Source: Dyadobacter sp. CECT 9275 (lineage in GTDB: Bacteria > Bacteroidota > Bacteroidia > Cytophagales > Spirosomataceae). Taken from it: a stretch of DNA of 64,000 nucleotides. A model generated the notes under the pieces. It was not told where the DNA came from, did not search any database, and was given only the letters and a program-made list of their open reading frames with translations. This document shows, in pieces, positions 9,877 to 19,361 of the stretch (positions are counted from its first letter, which is position 1; each line of letters opens with the position of its first letter). The position numbers and the translations under genes are program-made. The stretch covers positions 2,914,001-2,978,000 of the forward strand of contig NZ_CAJRAF010000002.1 in assembly GCF_907164905.1 (NCBI RefSeq). The letters run 5' to 3'.

Positions 9877-10614
9877 ATGAATCCACTCAAGATACTGATT
9901 GTAGAAGACGAGGTCATTACAGCCATGGATATACAGGAAACATTGGAACGCGCCGACCACCAGGTGACGGGCATAGCCCAGTCTTATTATGAAGCCATGG
10001 AGTCGGTGCGGCGCCAGGTACCGGACATGGCCCTGCTTGACATCCGGCTGCAGGAAGGAGAAGACGGTATTAGGCTGGCAAAAGATATAACCGAACGCTA
10101 TGATATGCCTATTATTTTCCTGACGGCACACTCCGAACACGACACATTTGCAAAAGCAAAGGAAACTGCCCCTGCTGCTTACCTTCTGAAGCCATTCAGG
10201 CAGAAAGAACTAGCGCTCCAGATAGAGCTGGCCTATCATCATTTCAAGCTGAACAAGGCCGCGATGCCGAAGTCAACGACGATGGAGTACCTTTTCCTCC
10301 CCATTAACAAAGGCTATGAAAAGATTGCGAAAAGCGACGTATTGTTTATGCAGGCAGAAGGGGTATACGTTAAAATTTTCATGCTGAATGAGAGCAAGCC
10401 CCATCTTTTGTCGATGAATCTGGGGTATCTGTCTCAGTACTTCAATGATATCAATTTTTACAGGCTTTCGCGCTCATTGTTAGTTAATCTGAGTCATTTG
10501 GAGCGGATCGAAAAAAACCACATTTACCTGCGGGGTTTTGCCAGCCCGGTGGTGGTTCCGGAAACAAACCGCGCCGATCTCCTTAAACACCTTACCGTGG
10601 TACGGACCCGCTGA
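9877..10614 (+). CDS. LytTR-family response regulator
   Basis: 245 residues. The receiver domain (residues ~5-120) has the acidic pair in ILIVEDE, the phospho-acceptor Asp in MALLDIRLQ (about residue 55), the Thr/Ser in FLTAHSE and the Lys in YLLKPFRQ. The C-terminal LytTR DNA-binding domain (about 140-245) includes KIAKSDVLFMQAEGVYVKI and FYRLSRSLLVNLSHLERI. Such regulators are normally paired with a HisKA_2-type kinase. Here only a short kinase-like remnant precedes it, so it may be an orphan that takes its signal from a kinase encoded elsewhere. Target genes are unknown. Confidence 0.94.
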   Translation: MNPLKILIVEDEVITAMDIQETLERADHQVTGIAQSYYEAMESVRRQVPDMALLDIRLQEGEDGIRLAKDITERYDMPIIFLTAHSEHDTFAKAKETAPAAYLLKPFRQKELALQIELAYHHFKLNKAAMPKSTTMEYLFLPINKGYEKIAKSDVLFMQAEGVYVKIFMLNESKPHLLSMNLGYLSQYFNDINFYRLSRSLLVNLSHLERIEKNHIYLRGFASPVVVPETNRADLLKHLTVVRTR

Positions 10615-10928
10615 ATAGTAACCAAACCACTTCAACAAATAGGCTAGGTAAGGATGTAATGGTATGCACTCCTGTTTTTACAGGTAAAAAATTGATTGTG
10701 AAGCTATGGAAAGAAAGACATCTATCTGTAAATCAATGGCATTGCAGAAATCTTCTCAGGTATTGTAAGTGCATGGATACAACCGGCGATTTGATCGGAG
10801 CGTCTGTCTGCATGCGGGTGAAGAAAGTACGGAACTGGAATTTAAAGCTGACAGAAATAAGCACAATTCGTGTATTAGAACGTGATTTTGATAAATACCC
10901 GCTTGAAAAGTTACTCCAGAGACACCAG
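10615..10928. other. Intergenic region between response regulator and convergent sigma gene
   Basis: A 91-codon plus-strand frame (10659-10934) fills most of it but shows no family resemblance and has a biased composition, so it is not called a gene. No clear terminator or RNA gene was found. Confidence 0.35.
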
Positions 10929-11609
10929 TTATAACATTCGTTCAAGAGAAAATAGGAAAGAAAAAAAACCTGCTGCCAGGAGCCAATCACCACGGAGGGC
11001 TGTGCGCAGCTGTCTGAGTGCTTTTGAAATATGCACCTCTACTGTTTTAGGAGAGATATGGCATTCCCTGGCGATCTGATGGTATTTCTTATCCTCGAAA
11101 CGACTTAATAAAAAAACTTTCCGGCATTGCGCCGGAAGTTCTTCAATCACTTCATTTATTTTCAGAAACAGATTATTGAAATGCATTTCCGCGTCGGGCT
11201 GCTGGGAGTGAGCTACAAACGGCTGCACTTCGGTGATGTCAAGCGAATCCATCTTTCCGAATTCCTGTTTCATATACGTGTAGCACTCATTACGAACCGA
11301 CCGGAAAAGGTAACTTGTATAGGATGTTGAAATGTTGAGGTAGGCCTGGGTCCGATAAAACTGAAAAAACACCTCACTGACAAGATCTTCGGCAATCTGT
11401 TTAGAGTACACAAAACGGACCGCATGGCTGCACAACGGCTGGTAGTACCGTAGAAACAGCAATTCAAGGCCATTTGCAGGATTTGTTTCAAAAGCCGACC
11501 TTAGGAAGATCGTCGAATCAATCTCACCGGTCGCGGCTCTTTTTACCCTGTGATGTGATAAAAAAGGCACCGGGCAGTCGGTTTCCTGATAAAAAAAAGA
11601 ATCCTGCAT
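10929..11609 (-). CDS. ECF RNA polymerase sigma factor without an adjacent FecR
   Basis: 226 residues. Region 2 includes LFLRYYQPLCSHAVRFVYS and AEDLVSEVFFQFYRTQAYL. Region 4 includes IEELPAQCRKVFLLSRFEDK and YHQIAREC HISPKTVEVHISKAL, a recognisable helix-turn-helix. It belongs to the Bacteroidota sigma-70 expansion group usually paired with FecR and SusC genes. No FecR gene lies next to it. It is downstream of, and on the same strand as, the second SusC/SusD module, 135 bp after the DUF4998 gene. The C-terminus has a hydrophobic tail (LAAGFFSFLFSLERML). The exact start is uncertain, since the first ~40 residues are poorly conserved in type. Confidence 0.88.
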   Translation of the reverse strand: MQDSFFYQETDCPVPFLSHHRVKRAATGEIDSTIFLRSAFETNPANGLELLFLRYYQPLCSHAVRFVYSKQIAEDLVSEVFFQFYRTQAYLNISTSYTSYLFRSVRNECYTYMKQEFGKMDSLDITEVQPFVAHSQQPDAEMHFNNLFLKINEVIEELPAQCRKVFLLSRFEDKKYHQIARECHISPKTVEVHISKALRQLRTALRGDWLLAAGFFSFLFSLERML

Positions 11610-11744
11610 GGGGTCTGATTATAACGATTTGGTTCTGTTCTAAGTCTTTAACTGCGCCTGAGCCCCTACATCCAGTTTAGCGGCTCCGATTCCATTTTCA
11701 TGTCGTTTCCAAAGCCACTTCTCCCCATGCACCGGATCATGAAA

Positions 11745-12437
11745 TCACTTTATGGTAACCGAAAGCGTATCGTATTTTGTTGCCGTAAAGACATCAATTG
11801 CTTTACGGTCCGGTTTGAATGACGACCGGTAACTAAGAATTGTTCCGGGTTTCCAATCTTTGACCTCACTGGCAGTTATTTCCGGACCAAGTACAACAGA
11901 TTTAGTCTTTGAGTCAATCCCGATGTATTTCAGCTCCGTATTTACATTGACCGTATCCGGGTCATTCCATAGTACTTCCAGTGTTTTAAGGCTATCGTTG
12001 TAAGAGGTGCTCCGGATACTTCTGTTGAGCAAGCCCGATTCATAGTTTGTTCCGTATGCCCTACCGTTAAAACGCAAAGGGACCGATATATTTCCTTTTG
12101 CGTCCAGCGAAAACATTTCGAAATTATAGGAACCCTCCGGCAGCGTCTCTATCATTATTTTCATGGTATCCCCGATCACATCTGCAGGCACCGGAGCTTC
12201 CAGAGAATCTGCTTTGTTGTTCCAGTATAATTTATACTTTATTACACGCGGGTCGGCGCCTAATACCCATAGCAGCTGCATCCGGTTCCTTCCTGATGCA
12301 ACCACAATGGTATCTCCCTTTCCGGGATAAACGATTTCGCCTCCGGCCTGGTACTTTTTAAAATCGTCCCAATCCGTGCAAGACGCAAAGGCGGCCAGGA
12401 AAAACAGACACGTTGCCAGTTTATATATAGTACTCAT
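11745..12437 (-). CDS. DUF4998-type lipoprotein of the SusC/D operon
   Basis: 230 residues with a signal peptide and lipobox AFASC (Cys20), followed by an acidic TDWDDFKKY segment. Two fibronectin-like beta-sandwich repeats are suggested (RMQLLWVLGADPRVIKYKLYW and TLEVLWNDPDTVNVNTELKY). Proteins of this DUF4998 type occur beside SusC/SusD genes in Bacteroidota and probably act as surface glycan-binding or accessory lipoproteins; the function is inferred. It is the last gene of the run SusC-SusD-DUF5000-DUF4998, with a 17-bp gap from the preceding gene. Confidence 0.8.
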   Translation of the reverse strand: MSTIYKLATCLFFLAAFASCTDWDDFKKYQAGGEIVYPGKGDTIVVASGRNRMQLLWVLGADPRVIKYKLYWNNKADSLEAPVPADVIGDTMKIMIETLPEGSYNFEMFSLDAKGNISVPLRFNGRAYGTNYESGLLNRSIRSTSYNDSLKTLEVLWNDPDTVNVNTELKYIGIDSKTKSVVLGPEITASEVKDWKPGTILSYRSSFKPDRKAIDVFTATKYDTLSVTIK

Positions 12438-12454
12438 AATTGTTCCGTTTTGAA

Positions 12455-13651
12455 TTATTTAGTGTCTCCCCAAAAAGAAATTTCCGTAAAATGCACAAAT
12501 TTCGTATCCGACCAATTCTGAAAAATCTGCATACGGATGTACCGTACCCTCGGCGCCGAAAGCGGAAACACAAACTCCTCACCAGCAGACATATAGGCAA
12601 TATCATCTCCGGTATTGACCCCATAGGGGCTGCCCGAAGGTTTGACAGACTCGCAGTCCATAAGCTTGGTCCAGCCGGTAAAACTTCCATCCGTGTTCGG
12701 CGCTTTTTCGCTGCCCCACATGGTCCACTTGCGTGGATTGCCATGTTTATAAAACCAGTCGCCCTCTCTTTGCCATAATTTAAAACGGCTAAGCTTGGCA
12801 GTTACCCCCAGATCAAACGTGAAATGTATCGGCATTTCTCTATTGGAAAGCGGGATTGTATGAAAGCCTGGTTCCGTGTGCTTCTCATCCCAGAGATAGG
12901 GCATGGTCCAGCCGTAGCCGCTCTCTTCGTCCGTGGGCAACGGGTACTCCCTAAATCGGGACTTTTCCAGTTCCTTTTCGAAGAGTGGCTTAACATTTTT
13001 GAAGGTAGTATCAGAATAATTATTCCATCGGTCACGGACATATACACCGAAATCCCTGCTGAGGGTATCAAAACCACGCGCTGCAAAAGAACCGTTTTTC
13101 GATTGGGTATACAGGGTTTCTACGGGAATAAAATCGCCATTATTGTCTTTGGTAATTACTACAATGGCTAGTTTTGCCTCCGCCGGATTGTCGAAAACGA
13201 CATTGAGCCCCCCAAAATCCACCCCAAGCTGCAATGATTTATGGACGGTGCGCAAAGGAGGCGCCTGCGGAGCAACCTTTACAATCACTGGCTCGGATTT
13301 ATTGGAACTGCGGTCCACCGAGTACAGCTTTACCTCAAAATCACCAGCATCTGAAAACCCTTCTACTGTGATTTTATTATTAAAATGAGAGGCTTTGGCT
13401 TCACTCAGGCTCGGCTTATCTTTATTAATGGTGTACGTCGCCAGTACATATTCCAGATCCTCATCATTCGGAATTGAATAGGTAATGGTGGCGCCTCCTG
13501 GGAAATTTGTGACTGAAATATTGCTCACCATACCTGGCTTTACGGAGTCTGTGCCCAGAGGTTTTCGGATTTCGTCGAGGTCCGCACAGGAAAACAAAGC
13601 TGTAAGCCCGGCAAACCACAAGAGTGTTAATGCAATTTTTGTATTTTTCAT
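12455..13651 (-). CDS. DUF4959/DUF5000-type surface lipoprotein
   Basis: 398 residues. The signal peptide ends in ALFSC (Cys22). The N-terminal beta domain (to about residue 130: GGATITYSIPNDEDLEYVLA, DFEVKLYSVDRSSNKS) fits DUF4959. A middle domain with LQLGVDFGGLNVVFDNPAEA fits DUF5126. A C-terminal discoidin-like DUF5000 domain has FTFDLGVTAKLSRFKLWQR, KWTMWGSEKAPNTDGSF and the closing RVRYIRMQIFQNWSD. Discoidin-type domains usually bind sugars, so this is probably a cell-surface glycan-binding protein serving the neighbouring SusC/SusD pair. It lies 14 bp after the SusD stop, in the same transcript. Confidence 0.87.
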   Translation of the reverse strand: MKNTKIALTLLWFAGLTALFSCADLDEIRKPLGTDSVKPGMVSNISVTNFPGGATITYSIPNDEDLEYVLATYTINKDKPSLSEAKASHFNNKITVEGFSDAGDFEVKLYSVDRSSNKSEPVIVKVAPQAPPLRTVHKSLQLGVDFGGLNVVFDNPAEAKLAIVVITKDNNGDFIPVETLYTQSKNGSFAARGFDTLSRDFGVYVRDRWNNYSDTTFKNVKPLFEKELEKSRFREYPLPTDEESGYGWTMPYLWDEKHTEPGFHTIPLSNREMPIHFTFDLGVTAKLSRFKLWQREGDWFYKHGNPRKWTMWGSEKAPNTDGSFTGWTKLMDCESVKPSGSPYGVNTGDDIAYMSAGEEFVFPLSAPRVRYIRMQIFQNWSDTKFVHFTEISFWGDTK

Positions 13652-13664
13652 ACGGTGTATATGT

Positions 13665-15581
13665 TTACCAACCAGGATTTTGAACCAAATTAGGATTAAC
13701 GATTAAAGAGTTTTCTGAAATGGGCCAGAAGTAATCTTTCAAACTAAAACTGCTGCTGAAAATGGATCGCACCCTGTAGTAATTTACGGCCTCCCGCTGG
13801 GTAATATCCCATCCGTTGATCGGCCTCTGGAGATAATTTTCCGCCACTTTCCATCTTCTCAGATCCCAAAAACGCTTACTTTCAAACACCAGCTCAATCA
13901 GTCTTTCGCGCTGTATAATTTCCCTGAGCCCTTCCTTCGTTGTGACCTTGGACGGTTTGCTGGAGTAATTTGTCCACGACTCGACAACTCCTTTCAGCCC
14001 TGCCCGTTTTCTAACCCTGTCGAGCCATTGGTAAACCTCGGCAGACGGCCCCGAGGCTTCGTTCAACGCCTCGGCATACAGTAAATAGAGGTCGGCCAGC
14101 CTCATGATCGGAAACGGGTAGCCCTCTACACTGTACTGCTGCGCAGGATCGTTAATGGCATTATTGTAGTTGACCAGTTTTTTAGGCCAGTATCCCGTAA
14201 CAGAGTAGAGAGACGCACCCTGTCTGCCGCCGGTCTGGCCGAGTTTTCCTTCGAGTACCCATGTGTTGTTGTCATCATTTTTACCCTGTCCAAACCAGAT
14301 TCCCCCGTCAAAACCCAGGTCCGCATAAAAGCGTGGCTCGCGATCGTAATGAAGCTGAACAGTGGTATATCCCTCTTTTATGTAATAACGTTCCCCGGCA
14401 ACAGCCCGCCGTAAAGCGGTAAAGCGGCTGGCATATGGATAACTTTTATCTTCCTCAATCGGCACACCGTTGTTGCTGTAAAACATCTCGGCAATGTGAA
14501 GAGGCGGCGCCAGCATGGAACCAATGCTTTCATTAGGAATTGTACCGGTAAAGGGGCTTAGCCTGGCCTGCGACAAGGATTGAAATCCCCTGGTGCCACC
14601 TCCTGTGGAGTTAGAAGCACCCCAGATTAATTCTGCGTTCCATTTGTCGGTTACCGCCGCGCGGATGCTCATTAAAAGCTGTGTTGAATCCGAAACTCTT
14701 GTAGAAGCCGACCTTGGTATAAATTCATACAATTTATGACCGTTGGCTATACAGGCGTCAACCGCCTCCTTACAAGCATCCCTGGCTTTTTCCCATTTGG
14801 CAACGCTGGCGCTGGTACTGAAAAGGGCCCCGCCGTTCTTATTCTTTAAATTCGCATAATTTGAGTTGCCATTAAAAAGCGGGCTGGCGGCAGTTACCAA
14901 CACCTCTGCTTTGACAGACATAGCAATACTCTTTGTAACCCGCCCCAGTTCGGCAAATTCAATAGGAAGTACAGCAGGTAAATCAGCGATAGCCTCGTCC
15001 ATCAAGGTAACCGTATAGTTAAACACCGAGTCAACATGCTGGCGGGATACCTTGACTTCTTCAATAGAGGCAGAAATGGGCAGATTGGTTTTAATAATGG
15101 GGATTGGCCCGTACATCCGCAGCAGATAGTAATGGTAATATGCTTTCAGAAATTTTACTTCTGCTACCCATCGCTTCTTTTCCAGAGCACTCAGATCTCT
15201 TACCTTATCTACATTTTCCAGGAAAATATTACATTCTCTGATCGCTTGAAAGAACTTATCGTCCCAGAAATTGGCAATCGGTGATACAATATTCTGTTCT
15301 CCACGGGCTATGCGGTAAAGGTCGGTATTGATATTGCCCTGAGGCGGATATACCGTGGCAAATTCATCCCCTGTGAGAAACCCGGGGTCGGCACCTTCTA
15401 CGCCAAATTGTGGTAAATTGTTATAACAGGTAAAAAGGTACTTTTCTGCATCTGTCCTCATCTTGAATGCATTATCGATGGTCGCTACGTTGTCCGGGAC
15501 AATGTCAAGGTATTTTTTGCAGCCTGCCAAAATTATCAGCAGCAATGCCGCTGCGAAGTATTTTACGTATACAATTTTCAT
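13665..15581 (-). CDS. SusD/RagB-family nutrient-binding lipoprotein
   Basis: 638 residues with a signal peptide and lipobox ILAGC (Cys21), then KKYLDIVPDN, the typical start of a mature SusD. The helical TPR core is present (AEVKFLKAYYHYYLLRMYGPIPII), and the C-terminal signature RLADLYLLYAEALNEASGPS plus IIQRERLIELVFESKRFWDLRRWKVAE is complete. It should form the lid of the SusC porin encoded 9 bp upstream. The substrate is not identifiable, and no glycosidase or peptidase gene is adjacent to suggest one. Confidence 0.96.
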   Translation of the reverse strand: MKIVYVKYFAAALLLIILAGCKKYLDIVPDNVATIDNAFKMRTDAEKYLFTCYNNLPQFGVEGADPGFLTGDEFATVYPPQGNINTDLYRIARGEQNIVSPIANFWDDKFFQAIRECNIFLENVDKVRDLSALEKKRWVAEVKFLKAYYHYYLLRMYGPIPIIKTNLPISASIEEVKVSRQHVDSVFNYTVTLMDEAIADLPAVLPIEFAELGRVTKSIAMSVKAEVLVTAASPLFNGNSNYANLKNKNGGALFSTSASVAKWEKARDACKEAVDACIANGHKLYEFIPRSASTRVSDSTQLLMSIRAAVTDKWNAELIWGASNSTGGGTRGFQSLSQARLSPFTGTIPNESIGSMLAPPLHIAEMFYSNNGVPIEEDKSYPYASRFTALRRAVAGERYYIKEGYTTVQLHYDREPRFYADLGFDGGIWFGQGKNDDNNTWVLEGKLGQTGGRQGASLYSVTGYWPKKLVNYNNAINDPAQQYSVEGYPFPIMRLADLYLLYAEALNEASGPSAEVYQWLDRVRKRAGLKGVVESWTNYSSKPSKVTTKEGLREIIQRERLIELVFESKRFWDLRRWKVAENYLQRPINGWDITQREAVNYYRVRSIFSSSFSLKDYFWPISENSLIVNPNLVQNPGW

Positions 15582-15590
15582 TTTTTGGAC

Positions 15591-18500
15591 TTAAAAATTG
15601 AGATTCAAACCAATGTTGTAAACTTTTTGCACCGGGTAGCCGAGACCATTTCCACCCATTTCGGGATCCCACAACTTAAACTTGCTGAAAGTAAGCAGGT
15701 TGGTACCGCTGAAATAAAAGCGCATGTTGGTGATTTTAAGATTATCCAGCAATTTCCCTTTTACCGTGTAACCAGCCTCCAGCGTTTTCAGCCTTAAGAA
15801 TGACCCGTCCCGCATGTACCAGGTACTCCGCTGGGAATTATTTTGGTTGACCGAGGTGGATAAACGCGGCCACACGGCGTAGATATCCTGGTTTTCTTCT
15901 GACCAGTGGCTATCCGCAAAAGCCTTCAAAAGTGCGTTTTCACCGATCAAATTGGATGGATATAAAGGGTTTATCCCATTATTATCATACGGGTAATTTA
16001 TAAATGGTGCTGTTGCTACAGGATTGATAAAGAATGATTCTCTGCCCAAACCCTGAAAAAACACGGAGAAATCGAACTGGTTACGGCCTGCGGAGAGACC
16101 AAAACCGTAGGTAATTTCGGGTGTTTCCGGAAATCCGATGGGTACAAAGTCGGCATTGGTAATCTGTCCATCCCGATTAATATCTCTGTATTTCAGATCC
16201 CCCGCGCCGTATGTTCCAAAATTTTGGCGAGGTGAATTCTTAACGTCATTCTCATCTATAAAAAGCCTTTCGGCGATCAGACCCCTTGGTTGCGTGATGG
16301 ATTGCCCCACCTTGGAAAGGTAACGATCCTGATAATCGGGCTCCTCATAGACGGAATAGATGCCTCGTGCCATCGTGAGATTTCCTCTGGCGATCATCCA
16401 CGCTCCGTTACTGAAGTTTTGATTGAAATCCACCGCCAGATCAAACCCCTTGGACTTAGCTTCTCCGACATTGGCCTGGGGAATGACGGAAAGCCCCGTC
16501 GTAGTTGGAATAGATGCCCGTGTCATCAGGATATTCGAGCGTCGTTGTTTATAAATTTCGGCAATCACGTTGAGCTTCTGCAAGAGAGAAAACTCCAGTC
16601 CCAGATTGGTCTGATGGGAGGTTTCCCAGGTGATATCCTTGTTTTCATATCTGGAAATGGAGACCCCTTCACGGTAGGTATTGGAATTAAACCCGAAGGT
16701 GGCGCCTCTTCTTGTGTCATTGAGATTCACTTCTGAAAGGAAAAAGAAGCGGTCATAAGCGCTGCCGATGGCGTCATTGCCCACCAGCCCGAAGGATCCC
16801 CTTACCTTCAGTTTGTTTACAATAGTTTCAACTGGTTTCCAGAAATTTTCATTGGAAATCACCCATGCCCCGCCGATGGTGGGGAAGAAACCGAACTGCT
16901 TGGTTTTGTAAAACCGTTCGGAGCCATTATATCCAAAGTTGAACTCGGCGAAATAGCGATTGTCAAACGAATACGAAAGCCTTCCCGAAATGCCGGTGTT
17001 TCGGCTGGGGAGCGAAAGCTGAAGCGTAGGCTGACTGGTCGCGGTGGAGTTGTTTTTCAAGCTCTGCTGCAGGGTGGTAACGATTGTCGCGTTCACTGAG
17101 TGTACTTCTTTGAAAACACGGGTGTAATCTGCTGTTCCCTGCAGATAAAGAAATGTTTCCAGGTCTTTGCTTCCGGGCTTATAATTGAGGTACTCCGTAG
17201 CAGGTTCCGAAAAGAACTGGCTCGTTTGCTGATTAAGCCAGTTGAGCCTGTAAGTATCGGTTTGCTTATCATACGATCCTGCACGGTAGAAATAGGGATT
17301 GTAAGCACGGGTAACATCAAAGTAGGAATACCGGTTAATATTTGCCAGTCCCCGCACATTTAGCCCTTTTACCAGAAAATCCAGTTTCTGGGTCAGTTCC
17401 AGCTGTGTGAGCATTTTCGAGCGCGAATATTGCTTGTATCCCTTGACCATATCGGCATAAGGGTTGAGGTACTGTCCCTGGTCAAAATTCCCGAACAGAA
17501 TATGATCTGTGGCTTTATTGTCTTCATCTGGTGCGTAAAAAGCCGGATAGGAGGTAGGGCTTGTCTTCAGGGCTTTCTGATACAATCCGGAACCTCCGTC
17601 GATCGGCCCGTTGTAATCATCGAAATTTCCATACAACCTGACGATTAACTGGGTGGAACCGCTCAGATTGATATTTACATTGGAACGTACCGAGTAGTTG
17701 TTGAGCTTTACGTTATTATTAAAATTGTTCATTTTGTCTACCTTCAGTATCCCATTGTCGTTGCTGAAAGAAGTAGCCACATAATACTGCGCCACTTCTC
17801 CACCTCCGGATACGCTCAGGTTCCCACGCCTGTTTTGTGTGTATTTTTTAAAAAGGGCTTTTCGCCAGTCTGTTGCGGGGTAAATGTAAGGATTACCTCC
17901 ACGGAGGGTATTGTCTATCTGGTTTTGAGAATATTTAATGGGAGCAAGCGGATCCCGCGTCAGCTGTGCCTCATTATAGAGCTTCATATAGGTGATCGGG
18001 TCTGCGAGCTCCACATTCTGAGTGGGCATCGAAACCGAATTTTCTATCCGAAAATTAATTTTTGCCTTTCCGGCTTTCCCTTGTTTGGTGGTCACGTAAA
18101 CCACTCCGTTAGCGCCGCGGGCACCGTACAGTGCAGTAGCACTTGCATCCTTCAGGATGGAAAAACTCTCGATGTCGTCGGGCTGCAAGCGGGCAAGATC
18201 CGTCACTGTAAGTTCCACGTTGTCCACCAGAATCAGCGGCGAATTATTGGTACCGAACGTGGTGATTCCCCGGATAAAAAAAGTGGCGTTATCTACACCG
18301 GGTTCACCGCCTCGCTGGTAACCAATAACCCCCGAAAGCCTCCCTGCAATGGCTGTGGTAAGGTTGCTGGCGGGTATTTTCAGGTCCGACGGACGAATCG
18401 TGGTGACGGCTCCCACTACGGCTTCTTTGTGCTGTTTTTGGCCAAAAGCCGTTACTACTACTTCGTCCAGGGCCTTGTTGTCTATCTTCAGAACAACATT

Positions 18501-19124
18501 CATAATGAGCTGGTCGCCCACTACTTTTTCTTCCGAAATGTAGCCGACATAAGAAAAAATCAGTACCGACTTTGCTCCCGGAATGGCCAGGCGGTAGGTA
18601 CCATCGGCTTCGGTGCTAGTCCCCATTTGTGACCCCTTTATGACAATACTTACCCCTGGCAGGCCTTCCCCTTTTTCGTCAGTTACTTTGCCAGCTATCT
18701 GCTTTTCGAGAACATGGGATATTTTTTTTGAATCCACCGCACCGCTTGGCTCCTTTGAGTTGACCTTCATTTTGGTTAGTACTACCTGGTTTACATTCAC
18801 AAGCTGGTAGCTGATATTTCTCGGAGTCAGTACACGGCTCAGCAGGTCGTCAAGCGTTTCATTTTTTACTTCTATTGAGATTTTTTCATCTAAAGCAATT
18901 ACATTTTTCTGGTATGAAAACGACACGTCCACCTGTTTTTCGATGTCTTTTAAAATGGATTTCAAAGAACCTCCTCTAACGGATATAGATAAACGTTCTT
19001 TAAGAAGTTCCTGCGACAACGTAGGCGAAGCATAACTTAAACCCGTTAGCAGCACAGCAAACAGGAGTTGTGTCGCGGTCATTGTAGTTGTTTTTAACAC
19101 TTTACTGATCATAAAAATAACCAT
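15591..19124 (-). CDS. SusC-like TonB-dependent outer-membrane transporter with signalling (STN) domain
   Basis: 1177 residues. In order: a signal peptide near residues 5-38 (LLFAVLLTGLSYASPTLSQ); an STN domain (about 45-112; SLKSILKDIEKQVDVSFSYQ) that contacts FecR; a carboxypeptidase-regulatory-like domain (about 143-218; GKVTDEKGEGLPGVSIVIKG, FSYVGYISE); a TonB-box-like ALDEVVVTAFGQ; a plug with the SusC signature LQPDDIESFSILKDASATAL and YGARGANGVVYVTTKQGK; then the beta-barrel ending in VYNIGLNLNF. It should import a glycan or oligopeptide across the outer membrane with SusD as lid, and signal through the FecR/sigma pair upstream. A start at codon 5 (19112) is also possible. Confidence 0.96.
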   Translation of the reverse strand: MVIFMISKVLKTTTMTATQLLFAVLLTGLSYASPTLSQELLKERLSISVRGGSLKSILKDIEKQVDVSFSYQKNVIALDEKISIEVKNETLDDLLSRVLTPRNISYQLVNVNQVVLTKMKVNSKEPSGAVDSKKISHVLEKQIAGKVTDEKGEGLPGVSIVIKGSQMGTSTEADGTYRLAIPGAKSVLIFSYVGYISEEKVVGDQLIMNVVLKIDNKALDEVVVTAFGQKQHKEAVVGAVTTIRPSDLKIPASNLTTAIAGRLSGVIGYQRGGEPGVDNATFFIRGITTFGTNNSPLILVDNVELTVTDLARLQPDDIESFSILKDASATALYGARGANGVVYVTTKQGKAGKAKINFRIENSVSMPTQNVELADPITYMKLYNEAQLTRDPLAPIKYSQNQIDNTLRGGNPYIYPATDWRKALFKKYTQNRRGNLSVSGGGEVAQYYVATSFSNDNGILKVDKMNNFNNNVKLNNYSVRSNVNINLSGSTQLIVRLYGNFDDYNGPIDGGSGLYQKALKTSPTSYPAFYAPDEDNKATDHILFGNFDQGQYLNPYADMVKGYKQYSRSKMLTQLELTQKLDFLVKGLNVRGLANINRYSYFDVTRAYNPYFYRAGSYDKQTDTYRLNWLNQQTSQFFSEPATEYLNYKPGSKDLETFLYLQGTADYTRVFKEVHSVNATIVTTLQQSLKNNSTATSQPTLQLSLPSRNTGISGRLSYSFDNRYFAEFNFGYNGSERFYKTKQFGFFPTIGGAWVISNENFWKPVETIVNKLKVRGSFGLVGNDAIGSAYDRFFFLSEVNLNDTRRGATFGFNSNTYREGVSISRYENKDITWETSHQTNLGLEFSLLQKLNVIAEIYKQRRSNILMTRASIPTTTGLSVIPQANVGEAKSKGFDLAVDFNQNFSNGAWMIARGNLTMARGIYSVYEEPDYQDRYLSKVGQSITQPRGLIAERLFIDENDVKNSPRQNFGTYGAGDLKYRDINRDGQITNADFVPIGFPETPEITYGFGLSAGRNQFDFSVFFQGLGRESFFINPVATAPFINYPYDNNGINPLYPSNLIGENALLKAFADSHWSEENQDIYAVWPRLSTSVNQNNSQRSTWYMRDGSFLRLKTLEAGYTVKGKLLDNLKITNMRFYFSGTNLLTFSKFKLWDPEMGGNGLGYPVQKVYNIGLNLNF

Positions 19125-19361
19125 AATCCTATTGTTTGGTTTTGACTAAAAGATGTGGGCTGTTTTCTTCCATGCTGCATCGCTGGGATGTGGCGTCATG
19201 GCGTCGGCATTTTTCGGCATCAATCTGATATTGATATTATACAGGTACGGGTACTTCCTAAAACTAACCTAAGGACTTAAAATATTTTTTGTTTTTTTAT
19301 CATTTATTTCATTTTAACCCTACCGGGACGGTATCAGCAAATGAAGAGGAAGGGGTACAGG

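Noticed and set aside
9657..9974. 105-codon minus-strand frame over the kinase remnant and the response-regulator start
   Set aside because: It overlaps the conserved receiver-domain start and shows no family resemblance. It was not fully excluded over 9657-9876, as noted for the remnant.
17835..18632. 265-codon plus-strand open frame
   Set aside because: It is antisense to the STN/plug part of the intact SusC gene, and its product resembles no family; it is a shadow of the real gene.
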